NCBI GenBank assembly: GCA_026545765.1
Contig: CM048842.1
Span: 18,564,667-18,628,666 of the forward strand
Source: Plantago major
Lineage: Eukaryota; Streptophyta; Magnoliopsida; Lamiales; Plantaginaceae
DNA length: 64,000 nucleotides
Direction: 5' to 3'
Shown: piece by piece, positions 11,345 through 22,308 of the stretch
How positions within the stretch are numbered: the first letter of the stretch is position 1
Layout of the letters: every line of letters starts with the position of its first letter
Notes under the pieces: model-generated
Seen by the model: only the letters and a program-made list of their open reading frames with translations
Database searches by the model: none
What the model was told of the DNA's origin: nothing
Made by a program: the position numbers and the translations under genes

Positions 11345-12320
11345 GGCCATCTCCATCAGTGTTGCAACATCGAGTTGCAACACTGATGGGCCTTTGGGAC
11401 TCCAACAGAGTCCCAAAGCAAGGTCCAAAAATTTGGGGCCCAGCCCAGGGCCCCATCCCTTTTTTTATTTTTATTTTTGTTTTTTCTTTTCTTTTCTAGT
11501 TTCTTTATTTATAATTATTTTTATTTTCTCTTTTTGTTTTTTTTATTTCTATTCCTTTTCTACTTTTATCTTTTTTATTATTTTTCATTTTTCTTGAATA
11601 TTTCTATATGATACTCCCTCCATTTCAGAGAAAGTGTTACATTTTGACTTTTGATCATTTGTCTAGTTTGACAATTTACTCATAAACGATAATAGTAAAC
11701 AATTTAATAAAATCATATAATAAAAATTTAATTACTAAATTTTCATTATATAATTTTAATAATTTATTTATTAATATCGTTTAAGAGTAAATTGTGGTCA
11801 AATGCAGAGACAGTTGACCGCAAAATAGTAAAATGTAACACTTTTTCTGAAATTGAGGGAGTAATAATTATATGTAGCAATAGAAATATACTTATACATT
11901 ACTTCTAAAATTTAAAATACATATTAAAATCACACTTGTAAAATGTAGAATTTTAATTGTTGTAATTTTCATTTTCAATTATTTTAATTTTCAATTTCAA
12001 GTGTTGTAATTTCCAATTTTAAGTATTGTAGTTTTTTAAGTAATGTAATTTTTATTTTCAAGTATTTTAAAAAAATTAATGTAATTTTGTTATAATTAAT
12101 TAACTACATTTAAAATAAAGTCAAGAATAAAGTTTAAAAGGAAATGAGAAAAGAAAATGAAATGAATAATTAAGTTTGAAAGAAATGTTAAAAGAAAATT
12201 GATTTTGGGCCTCACTGTTGGAGTAGAGAATTGTAAAGAGTTGCAAAGTGAGTTACAGGGTGGAATGCTGACGTGGCGGAGAGAGTGGGTTGCAGGGAGT
12301 TGTAACTGTTGGAGATGACC
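11345..12320. mobile_element. Tourist/PIF-Harbinger-type non-autonomous element, 976 bp
   Basis: The left end reads GGCCATCTCCATCAGTGTTG and the right end, read inward, GGTCATCTCCAACAGTTAC. The element is flanked by TAA on both sides (11342-11344 and 12321-12323), the target duplication typical of PIF/Harbinger elements. The interior is T/A-rich with no transposase frame. A Stowaway MITE (11614-11861) has inserted into it. The frames at 11244-11597 and 12096-12356 are low-complexity shadows. Confidence 0.8.
11614..11861. mobile_element. Stowaway-type MITE, family C, nested in the Tourist-type element
   Basis: Termini CTCCCTCCATTTCAGAGAAAG and the near-complement ctttttctgaaattgagggag, with TA on both sides (11612-11613, 11862-11863). 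Inside the ends gtgttacattttgac and its complement form longer arms. About 248 bp, non-coding. Its interior differs from family A. Confidence 0.9.
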
Positions 12321-12323
12321 TAA

Positions 12324-13900
12324 GAAGTTTAACATTGACTTGGGATAAGATAGCAATGACTCTGCTGTAGGGAGTCGTTTGATTTACTTTTATTACTTCA
12401 TCTATTTATTAGTATATAATAAATGTAATTGTTATCCTGTACTAGAATAAATGCAACTAGTACTAACCCGTGACGATGCCACGGTATAATTTAATTTTAA
12501 TAATAAATAGAAAAGGGATCACAAAATAAATTAATTAAGAAAATAGGATAGTCAAACTTATGTAAACAACATTGGTCGTGGTATCGGTGGGTAGACCTTA
12601 TTCATCCAATGATATATCATTAAGTCTTTTTTTTATGTTAACTATATAAAATATAAAAATACAACTCATCATGACGGATATATTTTGAAAGGGGTAGGAT
12701 CCAACCGTAATCCGTTCGGGACCCGACGGGTTGATAACATATATACTCGGGTCCTACCGTACCTAACCAGTTAATTAGTAACAGATACATATTTAAAAAA
12801 ATAGTATCCCTCAAACCGAACCAAAATAAAATACAAAACTATACAACACAAAAATTATTGTTCTACACGTTCCCTATTAATCTATATAAGGTTAATCTAA
12901 TTATAAAACTGATGGGATAATTGGCTATTTTGAGTCAATTATATGGAATGTTCAAATATAATTTTTAATTTCTTAATTAAGTTGCAAAGGATAAAACAAA
13001 TTCATATTGTATTTTTTACATACTTACCATAAGCAATGGATAATATTTCAGCATTTGGTAACATGAGACAGTAAGTTGTACGAATGTTTTACGGATGGAT
13101 ATCATCACAAATCCATGTAAAACATTTTAGAGGGTTTTCTTGCTGGGAATAAAAAAAGAACACAAGCAAACATTCGACTTACAAAATTGAAAAGAAAAAA
13201 AAAAACACTCACCAAACCACTATGGCGCCTTTACGATTTAATCCATGAAGTGTCAGGAAAAGCATGATTCGGATCCTTACTGCCTTTTGAAGATTTAACC
13301 CGAGACTTTTTGGGCTGGACTATTCATGGATGATCCTTAAACCCTCTTGGTCGTTTGAAAATTCCCATCAAATTCACCTGCAGTTTTACGACATAAGGCG
13401 GATTATATCTATTTATAGTGTATTGGAAGCTCAAATTAATGTGGAGTACGTACGTATACATTTAGTGATTCTTTTGATATTTAAGCTAATTTTGAAGTTG
13501 ACTAATATTATGATTAGATTGTGTGCATATTTTGCGGGATTATGATGATTTGTTTTTTGACATAAACTTTCTTGATTATAATTGTTTTGTATTAATTTCA
13601 AATAATTCAAGAAAATCAGAAAATGAATATGAGCGAAAGTTCTATAGCTAGAATTGAGAATAAAAATTGTTATTTATAATATGAGTATATAGAAGATTGC
13701 ACATGGACGGATGAACAGTAGAACAACACATCACGACTATTTTGTTTTTTAAGAAAACACAATTACACAATATCTAGAATGAAATCGCATTTTGAAATCT
13801 CTCTACATAATCACTTAACTCTAGTCCAAGTTCACACCATAAAATCATATATTACTTTGATATCTAATATTTTTAAAAAGCGTGATGAGTAGTGTTTTTA
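12324..13900. other. AT-rich intergenic DNA, no gene seen
   Basis: No frame on either strand resembles a known protein. The frame at 13330-13545 is short and unsupported. Positions about 13570-13665 share wording with 17050-17150 (tataattgttttgtatt, agctagaattgagaataaaaa), which suggests an old duplicated block. Confidence 0.4.
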
Positions 13901-13973
13901 ATATCCAAATTACTTTCACAAAGTCTCCTGAGAGACTGTTTCATAATAATTTATCTGGAAACGGACTTATATT

Positions 13974-14106
13974 ATCAATAAAATCATCGTTTATGTTATT
14001 AATCAAAACGTCTATGTTAATAAAATGGGTTTTTTTTCTAGTATGAGAAAACATCAATTATAAAAACATAGACATTTTGATTAATAACATCGAAGATTTT
14101 ATTGAT
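13974..14106. repeat. inverted repeat with ~42-bp arms
   Basis: The left arm (about 13974-14018) contains gttattaatcaaaacgtcta and the right arm (about 14065-14106) contains its complement tagacattttgattaataac. The arms pair over about 42 bp around a ~46-bp loop. Outer phrases gagagactgtttcataataat (13930) and gagacggtctataaataat (14171) hint at a larger MITE, and the same gagacggtct phrase occurs in reverse at about 42563. Exact element ends are not clear. Confidence 0.6.
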
Positions 14107-14239
14107 AACTTTAGGCAAAATATTGTGAATATTGTCATTTTTAACGTAAAAAAAATCACAATACATTTAGAGAGACGGTCTATAAATAATTTATTTAAAG
14201 AAGGTCTATGTATTTTATCAATAAAATATAGACTTTGAC

Positions 14240-17200
14240 AAACAAAAATGAGATTGATGATGAGGCAGTGGTTCATTTGGTAGAGATGATATCCATCAAG
14301 TCTAGTCTTTAGTTCCTGGCACTTCAGCTTACACCAAAACTTAAAATCGATCATGTCAAAATTGTCGCTCTAATTCCTTTGCCCGTAAGCTAGTAATCGA
14401 TGATTTGAGAAGAATCTAACCATTAACAAACTTGAACAAGTATATGTTTATCTTCCTGACTCAGAATCAACTTAAGCAATGGCTTCACAACATATGAACA
14501 ACATGAACACCCAACTCCGCAAAATCGACTCAGGGTGGCGATCATCCTTAAATACGGATTGTGGCATGGCTATTGTTCCATTCTCATCATCACTTTTATC
14601 ATATATATATAGATAGATGGATAAGGATATTTAAAATGGATAATATTAAATGAAAGACGAATTCAGCAACACGAAAATCACTTCGATTATGCTGCTAGTT
14701 CACTATTCACGGATTAAGGTGTAGGAGAATTAGTGTGATTTAAGACCTAACTATATGTCTATGAGGCCTCCACCTTCTAAAATCCAAATCATTTCCTTCC
14801 CTTTTTCATTTTGTCCGCCGCTCTCTCTCACTCATTCCAACTCCTATATTTTATGCTTTAATCTGCATCTACAGCGGAATAATATATCTAAATTTGTTGG
14901 TTCTCACATGGAATCAACTTCATTTATTTTTGTTGGAGGAAATCAAAGTGGATTCGAATTAGGGTTTCGAAGTGAAACAAATTTCCATCTAACACCATTT
15001 CTTCTTCTTCCATCATTTAGTAAAAATCGACCTTGATTCAGTTTTCAACTTATGAATTAATCGCTTGTGAATTAAGATTTATGGAATGAAATCGATTTAA
15101 AATCCCAAATCGATCGAAAAATTTGGGGATTTTAAATTAGGATTTTGCATAATCCGGGGATTCTAGATTTATTTATGGTTATGTCGTTTTTACTTCTTTT
15201 TTTTCCATAATTTTTAATCTCTTCACCAATCAAAGGGTAAAACACATCAGAATCTCTATCACTGTTGCTTTTGCTGGAGCTGAACTTTTGTGGGTAAGCT
15301 TCCTTTGTACTACTTTATCTACTTTGCAGTTCTAGGTGCTTCTTCTTTATTAGTTTTGTTGTATGTTTTAATTCTTTTTATGGCTTACTGTAATCTCTAA
15401 GTAGCTAAATTAGGAGATTTAGGGCTTACTTACTGTTATTTTGTGTATGTAGCAATTTCAAAGTTCATAATGTAGTTTTTATCTCTGGTTTGCATTGGAT
15501 ATTGAGAAACTTGATTTCTGCTCATTGTTTTTACTGTTTTATTCTAATGAAAGCTACCGAACAGTTTTATGTTGGTTTATTAACTTTTATAAGAATAAGT
15601 GTATGAGTTAGACTATAGTTCCTAAAACAGAGTTCTGAATTTATGTATTAAAATTAGAATATAGTTTACGTACATGCTTGTATGTATTTGCAAATGAGTT
15701 AGACTCATACAACTTTCTTAAGTTTGACATAGGAAGTAATAAAAATTAGAAAAGGGGTTGTAATTTAAATCCATGAAAATAATTAGAAGGGATGAAGCTA
15801 TACATAAAAGTCAAAACTACTACCGACACACAAAATACCATCAGTCCATCAATACAACGGGAGAAAAAAGATAAAAAAAGAAGGGAATCGCAACTGGGAG
15901 AGGCGTCTCAGCCGCCAGAATCCGAAAGGGAGCGGATCGATTATGGTTACAGCAACAGGTAAGAAGCGCGGCTGCTTCTCTTTTAAAGTCAGTCTTCAAA
16001 TTCTGGCTAACTTAGGTAAGTAGGGTTTTGATTTATGGTTTTCCCCCATATCTGGGTCATCCCACCCGAACCGACCCGGATTTAATTATTTTTTCTTTTT
16101 TTCAAAAGAAATGCCAGCGGATACGTTTCGTACACGTATCCGTGCGTATCCATCCCCGGGACCATATCGGGTGCTGGACTTGAAGGGTTTCCACGTATCC
16201 GTGCTTCCTAGGTAGTAAGATATTGGGCCAGAGTCCATCTTAACTGATATTCGATGAAACTAAGATACTTGTTGATGGAAATAGATTACTTCTGGCTTTG
16301 TTGGGATAAGATCTGAAGAACGAACATCAGAAATTAGTATTAGACGAATCTATTATGTATAGATATAATATGATAAATAATGTACATTTACTTAACAACC
16401 TCGTAGTCTGATAAGCTTTTTTGTTCCCACCAGTGTATGATATAAACTGTACATCTTTTGACAGGTTGGAAGCTCGGTTGGTCTATGCCATTAGATTGAT
16501 AGCCATTTGAAACTCGGAAAAACCTGCATTCCGGCGTATCTTCATTCGTCTGCTAGCCGACGAAACCTCTAAGACGCTCGCGTATATCCATCACTATTTC
16601 TCCATTGGAAGATCAAAATCGATCGCTAGCTGAGGTAATTTTTTTGCCTGTTCATCGACATATCTTTAAACCAAGGACGCTTGACGGGAACATCCATTCA
16701 ACTTGTGGGCTTTGACATATGACTGGCACGAATTTATAGAAATTTGGAGGAGTTTATTTTAGGCCTGTTTATAATTTTAGTCCTGTTTATATTGGTAACA
16801 TATTATGAACATTATTCTTTCATGTACTCCATGTATATTGTGTAATTGTGTGAATGGATTCTAAACATTATTTTGGTTATTAATAGACTAACTAAATACC
16901 GAATTTAATGGGTCTTAGTGTGAATGTGGAGATTTTTCGGGATGTTATATATTTGGTTGATCACATCTATAAATAGATCAAAGCGTGTAGTATTCTTCTC
17001 AAGTCAATAAACGCGCTGCATGGGCTGGACTTGTAAATTTGCCTTCTTTATAATTGTTTTGTATTTTTTTGGTCAAATAAATCAAATTAATTCAAAGAAA
17101 TTCTCACAATGATTTGAGGGTAAAGTCCTATAGCTAGAATTGAGAATAAAAACTGATCTTTTAAATATATATATAGATTGTTTAATTATTATTGTTATAG

Positions 17201-17346
17201 AGTGATTCGTTTTGATTTTATTATTCATTTTAGACTATAATGAATATCCATGTTAGGAAGTTTTAATATAATTGAGAAAGATAATAGATCCGTTCTTAAT
17301 TCCTAAACTCTATTAAAGAAATGGTAATAAAAAAATAGTTTGTAAG
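14240..17346. other. long intergenic stretch, no supportable gene
   Basis: Unannotated DNA with some exon-like texture. Positions 14755-15036 give a 93-residue frame without recognisable domains, followed by a possible donor (gtgggtaagc near 15290). Positions 15890-16020 and 16465-16640 are GC-richer, with donor-like gtaagaagc and gtaattttt phrases. A spliced non-coding or unknown transcript is possible, but nothing in the protein-level reading supports a named gene. Confidence 0.35.
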
Positions 17347-17455
17347 ATATATTATAGGGAAAATTACCTATATAAATCACTATAGCAAAACCATTGCAAA
17401 TAAGGACCCCTCGCTAAAAGTGTTGCAACTAAGGCCATTCTAATTTAAATCAAAT

Positions 17456-17746
17456 ATGAGTGGACAAAACTACCCCTTACTTTCACCTACATCTTCATCC
17501 TCATCATCTCAGATCTGTTTCTTCTTCACCAAACAACAACTCTACTCTTCTTCTTCTTTACCAAATCGTCATCTCATTTTTCCACCATGGCTGCCGATTC
17601 CGAGTGCTTCAACACCGCCGGAGGAGGACGAGGATGCTGGAATTGGTTACCGCCATTGCCGATTATCCGGTGGAAGAAGATGCCATATTCGGTGTGGATT
17701 TCTGAATCTCTCTCTAAACTCTGTTTGTACTCATGTGAGTGAGTAA
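17456..17746 (+). CDS. unsupported small frames near the left end of the MULE-type element
   Basis: Two overlapping plus-strand frames of 96 and 81 residues start within a few bases of each other in a GC-richer segment. They are serine-rich at the N terminus and have no domain I recognise. They may represent a captured host gene fragment (Pack-MULE style) or chance. The segment is distinct in composition from the minisatellite that follows. Confidence 0.15.
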   Translation: MSGQNYPLLSPTSSSSSSQICFFFTKQQLYSSSSLPNRHLIFPPWLPIPSASTPPEEDEDAGIGYRHCRLSGGRRCHIRCGFLNLSLNSVCTHVSE

Positions 17747-18997
17747 TTGTAGTGAAGAGAAGAAGAATGGATGGGTGATACAGTGCGCAACTTTCTACAT
17801 CACGAATTCATTGGAAATGGAATCACAGAGTAGAATGGAAAAGAAAAATAGAGGTCATGACCTGAATGGATGAAAATTGAAATTGGGGGTAAGTGAGTAA
17901 AACAAACAAAGAGACATACCATGGCAAACTGTGTGATACTACTGGTAATTGAATTGAAGGTTGACAGATCTCTTTTGTTTCGATTTGATAGTTCCCACGG
18001 AAAATTCGGATTTCAATTCTCTATCACTCGATTATCAATTTAGGAATCAATCTTAGTTTCAGGCCAACGGTTAGTTTCAGAAAAAAATAGTATTAGTTTC
18101 AATATCATTTGTATTAGTTTCAACATCATTAGTATTATTTCAGGTTCAGTAACTAATTTTAGGAACTCAGAATGTTAGTTTCAGATTTATTACAGTTAGT
18201 TTCAGGGCCAACAAATGTTAGTTTCAGAACAAAATAGTATTAGTTTCAGCATTATTTGTATTAGTTTCAGTAACTTAGGTTCATTAAAGTTAGTTTCAGG
18301 TCTAACAATGTTAGTTTCAGAACAAAATAGTATTAGTTTCAGGAACTTATAATTCTAAAACCCTGGGGGAAATGGTGAACCTATCAACTGAATTTTAATA
18401 CACCTTCAGTTCTGTTAGTTTCATAAGTCTTTGAGTTAGTTTTAAGAGCCAGTTCTGTTGGTTTCATGAGTCTTTGAGTTAGTTTCAGGAGCCAGTTCTG
18501 TTGGTTTCATGAGTCTGTCAGTTAGTTTCAGGAGTATGTTCTGTTGGTTTCATGAGCCTTTTCTGTTGGTTTCATGAAAGCAAAAGGCCACAGAAACAAC
18601 ATTTAACCGCGGGGGATTAAAAACGTGTGTCGAGTTTCTCCAAACTCTAGCCCTGAAAAAACATTCGAAAAGCCTATGTAAAACACCATTCAGGGTGTTG
18701 TTCCATAAGATAATAAACGGACATATAAATGCAAAGTTCAGTATGCTTGTATTTTTTAACTCTAATTAGTATGCTAGTACGTATGACTTATAAGGTAGGT
18801 TGGACAACAAAGTCTGTTAGTTTCAGGATATAGTCTGTTAGTTTCAGGAGCAAGTCTCTTAATTTCAGATATTATATAGTTAGTTTCACAACACATGAGT
18901 TAATTTCATAATACAAAAAAATTAGATTCAGGACATAAGAATTAGTCTCAGAACACAAAAAGTTAGTTTCACAATGCATGAGTTAGTTTCATCAGGT

Positions 18998-19711
18998 TTT
19001 CTACCGTCAGTCAAGGTGTCGCCCTGACTATTGTCAGTCAATGTATCGACATCTGATACGTGTCCGTTGCTCGGTATCGCTCTAAACCGTTGCTCTGTGT
19101 CGCCCTGAACCATTGCTCTGTATCGCCTTCAACCGCTTTTTTTTTTTTAAACTATTAACTTCTTCCAAAAATTTTAATTATTAAAATTTTAACTCTCCTT
19201 CTCCAATCCCCACACCACCACCAAAATCACTGTCGGGGCTTCCATGGCGGAAAGCTGATCGATTTTTGTTTTGTTTTTTTTATCTTCGGCCATGGAAGCT
19301 CCGGATCGGAGCTTCCATGGCGGAAGCTCCGATCTGGAGCTTCAATGGCAGCGTGGAAGCTCCAGATCGGAGCTTCCATGGCGGAAGCTCATCGGAAGCT
19401 TCCGCCATCCGGCAGTGGCGTGGCCGGAGCTCCCGGCAGTCCATGGCGGAAGCTCCAGATCGGAGCTTCCGTGGCGGCTTCCGGTTACAGCAAAAATATT
19501 TTTTTTAAAATATATTTAAATAATTTAAAGCGACGTAGGCGGTTGGAGCAACACGTAGCACAACACCTTGTGCGACACGAGCGACATCCCATGGCAACAC
19601 TTAGTGCGAAAGGTAACAGATTATTCGATCTCCACCGTTAAAATTTTAATCTAATGGATCAAAATAGGTGACTAACGTTAGTTAGGACGACACCTTGACT
19701 GACGGTAGAAA
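18998..19711. mobile_element. inverted-repeat element nested in the minisatellite, ~714 bp
   Basis: The left end TTTCTACCGTCAGTCAAGGT and its exact complement on the right (ccttgactgacggtagaaa) bound a segment that differs sharply from the surrounding minisatellite. The TIR match covers about 24 bp. The interior is GC-richer and holds repeated palindromic phrases ggaagctccgatcgg/agcttccatggcgg between about 19238 and 19480. I found no clear target duplication, perhaps because the target itself is repetitive. The overlapping frames at 19266-19641 are products of the palindromes. Confidence 0.65.
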
Positions 19712-20138
19712 GCCCCTAGTTTCATAACATAAAAATGTTAGTTTCAGGACACAAAAAGTTAGTTTCAAGACACATAAGTTAGTTTCATAACACAAAAATT
19801 TAGTTTCAAAAACTCACCGTAAATTCTAAAACCCTAAGGGGAATGGTGAACCCCTAAATCAACTGAATTTGAAAACACCCTCCGGGAGCTACAAAACCTA
19901 GTTTCATGTGCCTTCATATTAGTTTCAAGATCTTTTATGTTAGTTTCAGAACCACAAAACCTGGTTTCAGAACCACAAAACCTAGTTTCATGTTCACTAA
20001 AATTAGTTTCAGAACCACTAAAGTTAGTTTCAGGTTCACTAAAGTTAGTTTCAGAAGAACTCATAATTCTAAAACCCTAGGGGAAAATGGTGAACCCTAA
20101 ATCAACTGAATTTGAATACTCCCTCCGAGAGCTACGGT

Positions 20139-20217
20139 CTTAATTAGGGTTTAGGGTTTAGGACGGGTCCAGGGGCTACCGCTCTAGACCCGTCCTAAAC
20201 CCTAAACCCTAATTAAG
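20139..20217. repeat. 79-bp palindrome built on telomere-type TTTAGGG motifs
   Basis: The left arm reads cttaattagggtttagggtt and goes on through taggacgggtc. The right arm is its complement and ends with aaccctaaaccctaattaag. The arms are about 33 bp and the loop about 12 bp. It lies between two minisatellite blocks, just after a copy of the higher-order unit. Confidence 0.85.
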
Positions 20218-21320
20218 CGGTTTTCGGACCTACAATGTTAGTTTCAAGATCTAGTCTGTTAGTTTCAGCAAAAATAGTATTAGTTTCAGGTTCATTAAAG
20301 TTAGTTTCAGGTCCAACAAATGTTAGTTTCAGGCCCACTAAAGTTAGTTTCAGGGTCATTAAGCTTAGTTTCAGGGCTATTCTAGCTAGTTTCATGTTCA
20401 TTAATGTTAGTTTCAGGTTCACTAAAAGTTAGTTTCAGGTTCATTAAGCTAGTTTCAGGAACTCAGAAGTTAGTTTCAGGAACTAAAAATGTTAGTTTCA
20501 GGTTCACTAAAAGTTAGTTTCAGGTTCACTAAAAGTTAGTTTCAGGTTCATTAAGCTAGTTTCAGGAACTCAGAAGTTAGTTTCATGTTCATTAATGTTA
20601 GTTTCAGGAACTAAAAATGTTAGTTTCAAGTTTATTAAGCTAGTTTCAGGAACTCAGAAGTTAGTTTCATGTTCATTAATGTTAGTTTCAGGAACTAAAA
20701 ATGTTAGTTTCAGATTCCAGCACACAACACAAAAGGAAAATTTCGAAAAAACAAAAACACATAAAAGAATTTAATAGTGCACCCTGCCCTGAAACTAGTC
20801 CAATCAAAATCATTCAACCTGAATTTCTCGATTGCGATCTCCAACATATTAGAAAAACGTGAAACCAATTTCTATGCCAAAAGCATGGCTAAGACCATTA
20901 CAAGTCAATGAAACGAAAACAAGAAGAAAATAGGTGAAAATAGCAAAGAGAGATGAGGAAGAAAGGGTACTGGAGGAAGAAAGGGTGCTGGAGGAAGCAA
21001 GTGAAAATAAAAAGCAAAAAGAAGTCCGTACTAATCCATGTTGAAAACGAGAAGAAAATAGAAAAAATAGCGAAGAGAGATGAGGAAGAAAGGGTGCTGG
21101 AGGAAGAAAGCGTGGAGGAAAAAGCGAGAGAAGAAAAAAATCAGAAAGAATACATATTGTACGATCTAGAAGAAAAGAGTAAGGGTATATTGGAAAAACA
21201 TGGAAGGAATTAGGGCTCCAAAAAATAGAATGAACTTTTTTGCAAGCCTTTTTTTTAGTGGTCTTTTTGTGCAAGCCCAACCCACAAAGTGGTCCTTATA
21301 TGACATTTCCTATATATTAT

Positions 21321-22300
21321 ATTGGTAAAATTGAATTGTAAATTGGTGATAAAATAAGAGATAGATTAAATAAAGTGATGATAAAGTATAAAAAGGAAAT
21401 AATGCAGAATTACTTAGTGGAATAAAAATTTTCCATTTTGGACTAGTAAGTTTTTAATGGAAAAAAAAAAGTTAAGAAATTATTAATGGAACAGAGGGAG
21501 TAACAAATTTTAATACTCCTTCCGCCTCAGTTTCTTCTTTCCAATTTGATCTTTTCTGGTCAACGCTTACAAACTTCGTCTGTGAATTATTCATAAAATG
21601 TTGGTAAAAAAAATTAACAATTCATATTTATCATATATTCTTAAATATTTTATTAATAGATATTATATGTAATTAAATCACAATCAAAGTTGAACGATAT
21701 TGACCGGAAAAAAAAATGAAAAGATGAAGCTGGAACATTGGGAGCATGTATTAGTGAGCCAACAATTCAATTTAATATCAATACTAATCACCTATGTTTG
21801 CAAAGTTCAAATGGGAAAAGTCTCCATCCCGTTCTTGGTAGTCTATATCCTTGCTAATCTGGTCAAGTTTAGTACTAGAAAATTGGGACAAAGTACACAA
21901 TTCTCAAAAATGCAAGTACAGCTAGACTTGTCTAAGGCTAAACCCCACCAATATCCCAATGTAGGGCTAAACCCCACCAATATCCGCACAAAATCCGTCA
22001 CGCCCATACAAAGAAATTCTTGGCACCAAATTAGGACAGATAGACCAAGTGAGTGAGGATCTGAGTTGCAGAGTAATGGTTCGAATTGTAACAAATTGGT
22101 AGAGAGACGCACCATATGAGTTGAAACTTTTCAGTTTAGGTTAACATGCTGACATTGTATAAGGTTAGTTTAAAAAATAACATTACTGAATTCCATAGTG
22201 TTGAGAGAGCAGAAGAGAAACATAGTCAAATTCCGCTATCAGAGGTACCATATTTTCTTGGTTTACGTTTGTAGGAGTAGATGTGATTCAAAGAGATTGC
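21321..22300. other. MITE remnants and a short tandem duplication, no gene seen
   Basis: Positions 21321-21502 complete a Stowaway-like repeat split by the MULE-type element and end in ggaacagagggagta. A second, diverged repeat starts tactccttccgcctcagtttc at about 21514. At 21936-21985 the 21-bp phrase ggctaaaccccaccaatatcc is duplicated with a 29-bp period. A phrase ggttcgaattg at about 22078 resembles a Pol III B box, but the A box and tail needed to call a SINE are not convincing. Confidence 0.45.
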
Positions 22301-22308
22301 ACGAATCA

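Larger units (their letters stand above)
18056..20722. repeat. TTAGTTTCAG minisatellite, mostly 21-bp units, interrupted
   Basis: The core ttagtttcag recurs dozens of times in blocks at about 18056-18350, 18410-18590, 18810-18990, 19720-20060 and 20235-20720. In the best-preserved blocks the spacing is exactly 21 bp (ttagtttcaggttcactaaag). Because 21 is a multiple of three, long repeat-derived frames exist on both strands (for example minus 20064-19834 with seven-residue ETNF-type repeats). A longer unit containing aattctaaaaccct and aactgaatttgaa recurs at about 18350, 19818 and 20062, so the array also has a higher-order structure. Confidence 0.9.
17356..21311. mobile_element. large Mutator-type element, ~3.96 kb, filled with minisatellite
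   Basis: A perfect 9-bp direct repeat, ATATATTAT, flanks the element (17347-17355 and 21312-21320). The left end AGGGAAAATTACCTATATAA and the right end read inward, AGGAAATGTCATATAAGG, form short diverged inverted repeats. The flanks join into a repeat whose empty form is visible elsewhere: tagtttgtaagagatattatattggttagg at about 7834-7863. The interior contains a GC-richer segment with small frames (17456-17746), a 21-bp minisatellite, a nested inverted-repeat element and a telomere-motif palindrome. No transposase is visible. The superfamily call rests on the duplication length and end structure. Confidence 0.7.

Noticed and set aside
19834-20432. ETNF-type repeat proteins on the minus strand and their plus-strand mirror
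   Set aside because: They follow directly from the 21-bp minisatellite period, a multiple of three, so long frames are expected on both strands.
20849-21280. 143-residue serine/phenylalanine-rich minus-strand frame and the lysine/glutamate-rich plus-strand frame opposite it
   Set aside because: Low-complexity purine-rich strand inside the MULE-type element. No conserved motif on either strand.
21936-22120. Possible SINE
   Set aside because: A B-box-like ggttcgaattg is present, but there is no convincing A box, no terminal T/A tail and no target duplication.
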